From SAR86 cluster bacterium (GTDB taxonomy: Bacteria; Pseudomonadota; Gammaproteobacteria; Magnimaribacterales; D2472): a stretch of DNA of 35,798 nt. Position 1 is the first letter of the stretch. Every line of letters begins with the position of its first letter. Position numbers and translations under genes: made by a program. Location: assembly GCA_018607365.1 (NCBI GenBank), contig JABBBT010000054.1, forward strand, positions 1 to 35,798, in the 5' to 3' direction. Positions 28,381 through 35,798 of this stretch are shown piece by piece. Under the pieces are notes generated by a model. The model did no database searches, was not told the DNA's origin, and was given only the letters and a program-made list of their open reading frames with translations.

Positions 28381-29379
28381 ATGACAGACAAAGAAAGCAA
28401 GTTATCTGAATATATCCCTCAAAAAGAAAATACTGAGGATCGTAAATTTCTTGAATTTGAAGAATCAATTCAGGAAGTCTCTGAAAAAATATCTGCGCTT
28501 AAGAATGCAGATATAGATAGCCCTGAATTAAATACTCAAATCTTGGCTCTGCAGAAAGAAAGAGATCAACTTACTAAAAAGATCTACTCCAAGTTATCTA
28601 TATGGCAGACTGTTCAGGTAGCAAGGCACCCACAAAGACCTCACACATTAGATTTTATTAAAAGAATTTTTTCAGATTTTGACGAATTGCATGGCGATAG
28701 ACAGTTTGGAGATGATGCAGCAATTGTAGGTGGAATGGCATATTTAGAAAACACACCAGTTATGATTATCGGGCATGAAAAGGGAAGAGAGACAGAGGAA
28801 AAGGTTAGAAGAAATTTTGGCATGCCTCAACCAGAAGGCTATAGAAAGGCTAAAAGATTAATGTATTTAGCAGAGCAATTTTCTTTACCAGTAATCACAT
28901 TTATTGATACTGCAGGTGCATATCCAGGAGTAGAGGGCGAAGAAAGAGGTCAGAGCGAGGCAATAGCTAGAAATTTAGCTGTCATGTCAGAATTAAAAAC
29001 ACCAATAATAGTTGTTATTACCGGTGAGGGCGGCTCAGGAGGAGCATTGGCAATAAGTGTTGGCGATCATTTATCAATGCTTGAATATGCGACTTACTCA
29101 GTTGCATCACCAGAGGCATGTGCGTCCATAATTTGGAGAACTGCTGAAAAAGCTTCTGATGCAGCAGATGCTATGAAAGTTTCATCAGGAGAGTTGAAAA
29201 AAATTAATATAATTGATGAAATTATTTCAGAGCCATTGGGCGGAGCTCACAGAGACTATGATCTTATTTCACAAAGTATTAAAAGCTCAATAGTAAACAA
29301 TTTATCTAAACTAAGTTCATTATCATCCGATGATTTAGTTAAAAGAAGGTATGAAAGACTCTTAAAAATTGGTTCCTAG
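28381..29379 (+). CDS. accA: Acetyl-CoA carboxylase carboxyltransferase alpha subunit
   Basis: 332 aa; WQTVQVARHPQRPHTLDFI, DGDRQFGDD-like HGDRQFGDDAAIVGG, GEGGSGGALAISVGD. Confidence 0.98.
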   Translation: MTDKESKLSEYIPQKENTEDRKFLEFEESIQEVSEKISALKNADIDSPELNTQILALQKERDQLTKKIYSKLSIWQTVQVARHPQRPHTLDFIKRIFSDFDELHGDRQFGDDAAIVGGMAYLENTPVMIIGHEKGRETEEKVRRNFGMPQPEGYRKAKRLMYLAEQFSLPVITFIDTAGAYPGVEGEERGQSEAIARNLAVMSELKTPIIVVITGEGGSGGALAISVGDHLSMLEYATYSVASPEACASIIWRTAEKASDAADAMKVSSGELKKINIIDEIISEPLGGAHRDYDLISQSIKSSIVNNLSKLSSLSSDDLVKRRYERLLKIGS

Positions 29380-29382
29380 GTT

Positions 29383-30336
29383 GTGCTAAAAATTAACCTA
29401 GAAAATCACTTAAATCTTGATAACAAAATTTATATTGCTTTTAGTGGGGGTAGTGATTCATCTGCTCTGCTTTACTTAATCTCTGATCTTAGAGATAGAT
29501 ATGAACTTAATTTGGAAGCAATCCATATTAATCACAACATATCAGATGATAGTAAAAAATGGGAAGAGCATTGTAAGTCAATTTGCGAAACATTAAATTT
29601 GCCTATTACAATCAGATCTATTCAGGTTGAAACTTCAGGTGATGGACTAGAATCTGCTGCAAGAAAACAAAGGTATAAAGAATTTGAAAATATTCTAGAA
29701 GAAGGTGATCAACTGTTAATGGCTCATCATGCTGATGATGTTGCTGAAACTTTTCTGTTAAGACTTTTTAGAGGTACAGGATCTGATGGTCTTGGTGGGC
29801 CGCAATTAAAAAGATCTGTTGGAAAGGGCACTTTGGTAAGACCACTCTTGGATTGTTCTAAAAAAGAGCTGTTAGATTTTATCAAGCTAAGGGACATTAA
29901 ATTTATTGAAGACCTCTCTAATTTTGAAGTCAATCAAGATAGAAACTTTGTTAGAAATAGTCTTATGCCTTTAATTGGTGAGAGATGGAATAATGTTTCA
30001 TCAAGGATATCTAATACTTCCAAATTACTACAAGAAAGAAATAAAATATTTTCTCAACTATTCTTTTCAAAATACAAACACTTAATAGGAACAAAAATTT
30101 TAATCAAGGAACTAAAGCAGCTAGACTCATCAACGGCAATAGACATAATTAGATATTCCATTAAAGAAGAAGGGATTGCTTATCCAAACAAGAAGGTTTC
30201 TGAAGAAATTATAAAAGTATTTCTTTTATCAAATCCTGGGCCTAACGCAGAAGTTAGCTGGTCAAGAGCAGATATGGATCAACCAGGTGGCAGGCTATAC
30301 AAAAAAGATGGCCATATTGTTATTTTAAAAAAGTAG
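29383..30336 (+). CDS. tilS: tRNA(Ile)-lysidine synthetase TilS (short form)
   Basis: 317 aa (GTG start); PP-loop IAFSGGSDSSALLYL, AIHINHNIS, AHHADDVAETFLLRLFRGTG. Confidence 0.96.
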   Translation: MLKINLENHLNLDNKIYIAFSGGSDSSALLYLISDLRDRYELNLEAIHINHNISDDSKKWEEHCKSICETLNLPITIRSIQVETSGDGLESAARKQRYKEFENILEEGDQLLMAHHADDVAETFLLRLFRGTGSDGLGGPQLKRSVGKGTLVRPLLDCSKKELLDFIKLRDIKFIEDLSNFEVNQDRNFVRNSLMPLIGERWNNVSSRISNTSKLLQERNKIFSQLFFSKYKHLIGTKILIKELKQLDSSTAIDIIRYSIKEEGIAYPNKKVSEEIIKVFLLSNPGPNAEVSWSRADMDQPGGRLYKKDGHIVILKK

Positions 30337-30363
30337 CTTATATAATATAAGAGGAGACAAGAT

Positions 30364-31137
30364 ATGAAATTTGAAACATTAGATTTAGTAAAACAAGACA
30401 AAATAGCAACAATTACATTTAATAGACCAGAACTTTTAAATGCTGTTAATGAACAATTTATATGGGACTTTCAAAAAGCTACCAGTGATGTAAAAGATGA
30501 CGATGATATAAAAGTACTAATCATAAATGCCTCAGGTAGAGGGTTTTGTGCTGGAGCAGACTTAAGTGAAAGAGAATCATCTTGGGAGGGCTCTCAGGAC
30601 GCTCTTATGAGAGGTTTTAAGCCATTTTTTGAGAATATTATCTCAATGCCCAAGCCTGTTATTGCAGCTGTTCAAGGCCCAGCAGCAGGTGTTGGAGCTT
30701 CAATTGCAATGTCATGCGATTTACGAGTGATGTCTGAAAATGGGTATATTTTGTCTGTCTTTAGCAATATTGCATTAGTGCCTGATGGAGGTCTATCATG
30801 GTTTTTGCCAAGATTTATGGGATATTCAAAAGCTTACGAGTACGCTATCGAAGCAAAGAAAATAATGGCTGACGAATGTTTGCATTTTGGAATGGTTAAT
30901 AAAGTTGTGCCTGAAGAAGAGTTAATGAAATCCACAATGGATTGGGCACTAAAGCTTGCAAAAAGACCATCACAATCCTTAGCACATACAAAAAAACTCA
31001 TGAGAGATTCTCTTCACAATGATTATTGGAAAACTTTTTCACATGAAGCAGAGATTCAAAATGGCCTCACAAGAAGCCCACAAAATTATGAAGCAGTGTC
31101 AGCTTTTTTTGAAAAAAGAGAGCCTAATTTTGATTAG
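30364..31137 (+). CDS. Enoyl-CoA hydratase/isomerase family protein
   Basis: 257 aa; ITFNRPELLNAVN, GRGFCAGADLSER, PKPVIAAVQGPAAGVGASIAMSCDLRV. Confidence 0.95.
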   Translation: MKFETLDLVKQDKIATITFNRPELLNAVNEQFIWDFQKATSDVKDDDDIKVLIINASGRGFCAGADLSERESSWEGSQDALMRGFKPFFENIISMPKPVIAAVQGPAAGVGASIAMSCDLRVMSENGYILSVFSNIALVPDGGLSWFLPRFMGYSKAYEYAIEAKKIMADECLHFGMVNKVVPEEELMKSTMDWALKLAKRPSQSLAHTKKLMRDSLHNDYWKTFSHEAEIQNGLTRSPQNYEAVSAFFEKREPNFD

Positions 31138-32789
31138 TTATTTAATTTACTAAGACCAACAATAATGGCTTCGAAGGAAGCTATTGTGGTATTTGGATTA
31201 ATACCCACTCCCCAGCTAGTCTTTCCATCTCGCTCTAGTTCAATATATGCAGCTGCTTTAGCATCTGAACCTGATGATATTGCTGATTGATGATAATCAG
31301 AAACTTTTATTTCAGTACCAGTCTTCTCAGTAAGTCCGTTCATTAAAGAGTCAATAGGGCCATTCCCCGAACCATTAATAGTAACTTCATTGCCATTTAT
31401 ATTTAGATTTAAATCTAAATGATGAATACCATTTTCTGATGATGATTTATGATTCAAGTAAGAAAATCCTTCTTTTGGAATCAAAAAGTTAGTTTCAAAT
31501 ATTTCCCAAATCTGTGAAGTGTTTATTTCTTTTCCAGATTCATCAGCTAATCTTTGTATTTTTTGGCTCATGCTTATTTGAAGTCTTCTAGGTAGCGATA
31601 CTCCATGATCTTTTTCGAGTAGAAAAGCTACCCCACCCTTACCAGATTGAGAGTTTATTCGAACCACAGCCTCATAACTTCTTCCAAGGTCAGCAGGATC
31701 AATTGGAAGGTATGGAACTTCCCATTTAGGATCGTTAGATTCTCTCATTCCTTGAAAACCTTTTTTGATAGCATCTTGATGGGAGCCTGAGAAGGCTGTA
31801 AAAACAAGATCACCCGCATAAGGATGCCTAGGATGAACAGGAAGTTGATTACAGTATTCAACTTCACGCATAACTTTATTTATATTTGAAAAATCTAGGT
31901 TGGAGTTTATCCCTTGCGTGAACATATTTAATGCCAATGTAACAATATCAACATTTCCTGTTCTCTCTCCATTACCAAAAAGAGTACCCTCAACTCTATC
32001 TGCACCAGCCATTAATCCAAATTCGGAAGCAGCTACAGCAGTTCCTCTATCATTATGAGGGTGGAGGCTTAGGCATATATCATTTCTATTTTTAAGATTC
32101 TCATTCATCCACTCTATTTGATCGCCATAAATATTAGGCGTCGACATTTCAACTGTTGCTGGTAAATTAATTATTATTTTGTGATCAGAAACTTCTTTTA
32201 GAATATCTACAACTGCATCACAAACCTCTGCCGCATACTCAAGCTCAGTCCCTGTAAAACTTTCTGGAGAGTATTCAAAGCGCCAGTCTGTATTGGGATT
32301 TTGTAATGCGAGGTCTTTTATTTTTTTGGCTCCGTTGATTGCGATATCTTTTATTCCAGCTTTATCTTGCTTGAAGACAACTTTCCTTTGAAGAGTTGAT
32401 GTTGAGTTATAAAAATGAACTATTGCTTGAGGAATTCCCTTAAGAGATTCAAAGGTTCTGTCAATTAGCTCATCTCTTGATTGAGTTAGAACCTGGATAG
32501 TAACATCAGAAGGTATTTTTTTTGATTCTATAAGATCTCTTACAAAATCAAAATCAGTTTGAGAAGCAGAAGGGAAGCCAACCTCTATTTCTTTAAAACC
32601 AAGATCACAAAGAAGAGAAAACATTCTGTCTTTTCTTTCAGCACCCATAGGCTCTATAAGAGCTTGATTGCCATCTCTAAGATCAACCGAGCACCATAAA
32701 GGCGCTTTATTTATAACTTTTGCAGGCCACTTTCTGTTTTCAAGTTTAATCGGTTCAAAAGGCTTATATTTGTTTACTAGATTATCCAT
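31134..32789 (-). CDS. leuA: 2-isopropylmalate synthase, LeuA2-like (long form)
   Basis: 551 aa; APLWCSVDLRDGNQALIEPM, EVGFPSASQTDFDFVR, SLHPHNDRGTAVAASE, regulatory C-terminal domain. Confidence 0.95.
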   Translation of the reverse strand: MDNLVNKYKPFEPIKLENRKWPAKVINKAPLWCSVDLRDGNQALIEPMGAERKDRMFSLLCDLGFKEIEVGFPSASQTDFDFVRDLIESKKIPSDVTIQVLTQSRDELIDRTFESLKGIPQAIVHFYNSTSTLQRKVVFKQDKAGIKDIAINGAKKIKDLALQNPNTDWRFEYSPESFTGTELEYAAEVCDAVVDILKEVSDHKIIINLPATVEMSTPNIYGDQIEWMNENLKNRNDICLSLHPHNDRGTAVAASEFGLMAGADRVEGTLFGNGERTGNVDIVTLALNMFTQGINSNLDFSNINKVMREVEYCNQLPVHPRHPYAGDLVFTAFSGSHQDAIKKGFQGMRESNDPKWEVPYLPIDPADLGRSYEAVVRINSQSGKGGVAFLLEKDHGVSLPRRLQISMSQKIQRLADESGKEINTSQIWEIFETNFLIPKEGFSYLNHKSSSENGIHHLDLNLNINGNEVTINGSGNGPIDSLMNGLTEKTGTEIKVSDYHQSAISSGSDAKAAAYIELERDGKTSWGVGINPNTTIASFEAIIVGLSKLNN

Positions 32790-32822
32790 TTTGTATTAAG
32801 TAAATGTTAATATTTTATTTCT

Positions 32823-33263
32823 ATGATAACTTCATCTATAAAAACTAACCTTATCTTAAAAGAGATTGGGGTTACAAGGTATTCTTTGCGCTCTAATAAA
32901 GAAAAAACCAAGGATAAAGAAATTCATATTTATCAAAAAGGAAATATTCTAACATTACTTGATATTGGTTTTGATGATTTGCCTAAAGATGAGGCAGTCC
33001 TTCTCAAAGCAATTGTTGGTGCCATCAATCCTAATGAGTCTAATGAATTGATTGAAACTATAAAATTTGATTCAAGCAGCCATGTGCAAGAAATGATCGC
33101 ATCAAAGAAAACATTAGCTGGCGTCATTACCTTTACTAAAGAAAATTTAGAAATACAAATACCTTTACCAATAATAAGATCAAAGACCTTGGGTGAGATA
33201 ATAAGAAATCCTAGCCTCAAGAAGCCCCTTTGGGAAAATATTAAAAAAGATATTATTAAATAA
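32823..33263 (+). CDS. holD: DNA polymerase III psi subunit (HolD), divergent
   Basis: 146 aa; N-terminal LKEIGVTRYSLRSN resembles E. coli HolD LQQLGITQWSLRRP, C-terminal NPSLKKPLWENI resembles NPTARAALWQQI; overlaps rimI by 1 nt, as expected for holD-rimI. Confidence 0.8.
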   Translation: MITSSIKTNLILKEIGVTRYSLRSNKEKTKDKEIHIYQKGNILTLLDIGFDDLPKDEAVLLKAIVGAINPNESNELIETIKFDSSSHVQEMIASKKTLAGVITFTKENLEIQIPLPIIRSKTLGEIIRNPSLKKPLWENIKKDIIK

Positions 33264-33700
33264 TGTATAAAATCTCATTGCTAGATATTAATGATCTAGA
33301 AGAAGCATATGAGATTGAGGTTTTAACTAACCCATCTCCATGGTCAATTGATAATTTTAAATCTTCTTTCGAGGTTGGTCATCATGGCTTAGTCTGTAAA
33401 GAAGATAACAAGATGCTGGGCTTTCTAATTTTTTCTCCAATCAAGCCTGAGGCTCATCTTTTAAGTATTGCAGTTATAGAGACTCAACAATATAAAGGGA
33501 TAGGCTCACTATTACTAAAATCTATGGTTAGTCAGTGCAAGGCGATGGGCATTAATCAAGTTTTTCTCGAAGTGCGTGCAAGCAATGAGAAGGCCATAGG
33601 GTTTTATCAAAAATATGGATTTAAAAAAGATGCCATAAGAGAAAACTATTATTCTGGTGATATTCCTGAAGATGCCCTGTTGATGTCTTTAGGGCTTTAA
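33263..33700 (+). CDS. rimI: Ribosomal protein S18-alanine N-acetyltransferase RimI
   Basis: 145 aa GNAT; NPSPWSIDNFKSSF, FLEVRASNEKAIGFYQKYGFKKDAIRENYY. Confidence 0.94.
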   Translation: MYKISLLDINDLEEAYEIEVLTNPSPWSIDNFKSSFEVGHHGLVCKEDNKMLGFLIFSPIKPEAHLLSIAVIETQQYKGIGSLLLKSMVSQCKAMGINQVFLEVRASNEKAIGFYQKYGFKKDAIRENYYSGDIPEDALLMSLGL

Positions 33701-33703
33701 GTA

Positions 33704-34186
33704 TTAGAGTAATTTAATGATATCTGATTCAATAGATTCTGGCTTAGTTGTAGGACCATAACGCTTAACAACCTCTCCATTTTTATTAACTAAGAATTTT
33801 GAGAAGTTCCACTTAATATTTTTTGTTCCCATTATTCCTGGTCGCTCATTTTTAAGAAAATTATAAAATGGATCAGCATCCTTGCCATTTACATCAATCT
33901 TATTAAAAACATTAAATGAAACGTCATATTTTTCAGTACAAAAAAATTGTATTTCTTCATTTGTTCCTGACTCTTGAGCTTTAAACTGGTTGCAAGGGAA
34001 TCCAAGTACCTCTAATCCATCTTCAGCATATTTGCTATACAAATTTTGAAGCCCTTCATATTGGTAAGTGAAGCCGCATTTACTAGCCACATTAACTACT
34101 AATAAAACTTTGTTTTTAAACGAGCCAATTGATATTTCATTCATATTGGCATCTTTTACAACGTGATCATAAATATTTTTAGACAT
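33704..34186 (-). CDS. Glutathione peroxidase-family thiol peroxidase (copy 2)
   Basis: 160 aa; NVASKCGFTYQYEGLQ, LGFPCNQFKAQESGTNEEI, FFC, WNFSKFLV. Confidence 0.95.
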   Translation of the reverse strand: MSKNIYDHVVKDANMNEISIGSFKNKVLLVVNVASKCGFTYQYEGLQNLYSKYAEDGLEVLGFPCNQFKAQESGTNEEIQFFCTEKYDVSFNVFNKIDVNGKDADPFYNFLKNERPGIMGTKNIKWNFSKFLVNKNGEVVKRYGPTTKPESIESDIIKLL

Positions 34187-34664
34187 TTAGAAGCTCCTCT
34201 ATATCTTTTTTCATTTCCTCAGGCTCAGTTTTTGGTCCAAATCTTTTAATTGTTTTGCCATCTTTACTAATTAAGAATTTGGTAAAATTCCATTCAATAT
34301 CATTTGATCCAGATTCAGAGGGGTTATCTTTTTTTAAGAATTGATAAATAGGAGCTGCATTGTCACCATTGACATCAATTTTATCAAACAAGCTAAAACC
34401 AACATCGTATTTTTCAGTACAAAAAAAATGTATTTCCTCATTTGTTCCAGGCTCTTGAGCTCCAAACTGGTTGCAAGGAAACCCAAGAATTTCTAAACCA
34501 CTTTCTTTGTATTTATTATGAAGACCCTGAAGTCCCTCATATTGATATGTAAGCCCACATGCACTAGCTACATTAACAATTAACAAAACTTTATTTTTGA
34601 ATTCTTCCAGAGTGGTGTCTGTCATGTCAGGTTTTTTAACAACTTGGCTATAGATATTTGACAT
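34179..34664 (-). CDS. Glutathione peroxidase-family thiol peroxidase (copy 1)
   Basis: 161 aa; NVASACGLTYQYEGLQ, LGFPCNQFGAQEPGTNEEI, FFC, WNFTKFLI; overlaps the downstream paralogue by 8 nt. Confidence 0.95.
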   Translation of the reverse strand: MSNIYSQVVKKPDMTDTTLEEFKNKVLLIVNVASACGLTYQYEGLQGLHNKYKESGLEILGFPCNQFGAQEPGTNEEIHFFCTEKYDVGFSLFDKIDVNGDNAAPIYQFLKKDNPSESGSNDIEWNFTKFLISKDGKTIKRFGPKTEPEEMKKDIEELLNV

Positions 34665-34761
34665 AATTTCTTCCTTTTTTGTTTGAGTTAAAAGAGTTTA
34701 TAGAATTCACAACTTATTAAGTCATTATTATATAATTATTTAGTCAACAGTTGATGTAAAT

Positions 34762-35226
34762 GTGAAAAATTTAAAAAAAGTAAACTATATTTGGAAAGAA
34801 TTCTGCGAGCTATCGAGTGATGAATTATATGCATTGATTCATTTAAGACAAAAGGTTTTTATTGTTGAGCAAGATTGCCCATATATAGATGCAGACTTTT
34901 TAGATCAAGATGCATTTCATTTGCTTGGCTATGATGATAACAGTCTTGTTTCTTATTTAAGAGCTTTTCCTCCTGGTATCCAATATGAAGGGACTTCTCT
35001 TGGCAGGATTGTTGTTGATGTTTCAAGAAGAGGCGAGCAGCTAGGACAAGATCTAACAGAAGAGGGTATCTCATTTCTAACTCAGCATTATCCTAATATT
35101 GAAATTGTTATTTCAGCTCAACATAGGCTAGAAGGTTTTTATAATGAGCTAGGCTTTAGTGCTAGAGGCGATGTTTATTTAGAAGATGATATCGACCACA
35201 TACAAATGTTCCTTTTGAAAAATTGA
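34762..35226 (+). CDS. elaA: ElaA-like GNAT N-acetyltransferase
   Basis: 154 aa (GTG start); LYALIHLRQKVFIVEQDCPYIDADFLDQDAFHLLGY, LGRIVVDVSRRGEQLGQDL. Confidence 0.88.
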   Translation: MKNLKKVNYIWKEFCELSSDELYALIHLRQKVFIVEQDCPYIDADFLDQDAFHLLGYDDNSLVSYLRAFPPGIQYEGTSLGRIVVDVSRRGEQLGQDLTEEGISFLTQHYPNIEIVISAQHRLEGFYNELGFSARGDVYLEDDIDHIQMFLLKN

Positions 35227-35228
35227 AA

Positions 35229-35798
35229 CTACTCAATAATTTGAGATTTAAATAGTAATGAATGTATTTCCTCAGTTATAAAGGGAGCGAATGGGTGCAT
35301 CATTACTAATATTTCTTTTAGCATAGGCCTTAAGTTATCAGTTTTACCAGACTTCTTACATTCTTCAATATATACATCACAGAACTTACTCCAGAAGAAC
35401 TCATAGACTTCATTAATAGCAAAATCAAGCCTGTAATCTTCAATATTTTTTTGTATTTTATTTTTTGTTTTTTGAAATTCATCCATGATTAATTGATCAG
35501 CATCAGTTTTGGGATCAAAAATCTCATTACCTGCCGGGTAGCCGTTAATAAATCTTGCAGCATTCCATATTTTTGTGCAAAAGTTTCTATAGCCCTTTAA
35601 TCTCCCGAATTCAAAGCTAATGTCCTTGGTATGTGTTGCCAAAGAGTAAAACGTCATCCTAAGTGCATCTGTTCCATATGATTCAATACCTTTAGGGAAT
35701 TGATTTCTTGTTTTGCGTTCAATTTTTTGTGCAATTTTCTCTTGCATAAGATTAGAGGTTCTTTTTTCTACCAATGCATCTTGAGATATACCATAAAT
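35229..35798 (-). CDS. valS: Valyl-tRNA synthetase, partial (C-terminal part in window; 5' end beyond window)
   Basis: Frame open from the window edge: IYGISQDALVEKRTSNLMQEKIAQKIERKTRNQFPKGIESYGTDALRMTFYSLATHTKDISFEFGRLKGYRNFCTKIWNAARF...HPFAPFITEEIHSLLFKSQIIE*. Matches the ValS core and stops at 35229. Confidence 0.93.
   Translation of the reverse strand: MYGISQDALVEKRTSNLMQEKIAQKIERKTRNQFPKGIESYGTDALRMTFYSLATHTKDISFEFGRLKGYRNFCTKIWNAARFINGYPAGNEIFDPKTDADQLIMDEFQKTKNKIQKNIEDYRLDFAINEVYEFFWSKFCDVYIEECKKSGKTDNLRPMLKEILVMMHPFAPFITEEIHSLLFKSQIIE

Noticed and set aside
32933-33220. 95-aa minus-strand ORF opposite holD
   Set aside because: The plus-strand frame has HolD end motifs and the holD-rimI arrangement; the minus frame has neither.
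34744-34754. 11-bp palindrome TCAACAGTTGA upstream of elaA
   Set aside because: Too short to separate from chance in an AT-rich intergenic region without conservation data.
1-35798. Search for CRISPR arrays, transposases/IS ends, phage genes, toxin-antitoxin pairs, defence islands, tRNA or rRNA genes
   Set aside because: None seen: no regularly spaced repeats, no recombinase/transposase motifs, and no tRNA-like element other than the tmRNA. ratA is a toxin-like name, but it is the conserved housekeeping START-domain gene next to rnfH, not evidence of a toxin-antitoxin system here.

Overview
This is an ordinary, densely packed chromosomal window from an AT-rich, streamlined gammaproteobacterium. 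Composition and gene content resemble a marine SAR86-type organism, but that placement is inference. The left end holds a partial TonB-dependent receptor (minus strand, runs off the window), a secreted TPR-like protein of unknown function, and tmRNA (ssrA) with smpB. A plus-strand set follows: a DUF3429-like membrane protein, an NSS-family Na+ transporter, ratA and rnfH, with bamE convergent. From fur to an enoyl-CoA hydratase there are about 25 kb of co-directional core genes: fur, grpE-dnaK-dnaJ-dapB, rpsB-tsf-pyrH-frr-uppS-cdsA-dxr-rseP-bamA-skp-lpxD-fabZ-lpxA-lpxB-rnhB-dnaE-accA-tilS. The right end carries leuA (minus), holD-rimI, two tandem glutathione peroxidases (minus), an ElaA-like acetyltransferase and the 3' end of valS (minus). 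I found no mobile element, CRISPR array, tRNA, rRNA or recognisable defence or novel multi-gene system. The points most worth checking are: a valS reading frame that stops right after the anticodon-binding core, with no C-terminal coiled-coil arm; an LpxA with Met at the hydrocarbon-ruler position (predicts C10 lipid A chains); a good sigma-32 promoter overlapping a hairpin between fur and grpE; a candidate S2 autoregulatory leader before rpsB; a 23-bp near-perfect palindrome upstream of the TonB receptor; convergent gene pairs that share a TTAG double stop; and an uncharacterised Cys-containing secreted protein 30 nt downstream of tmRNA.
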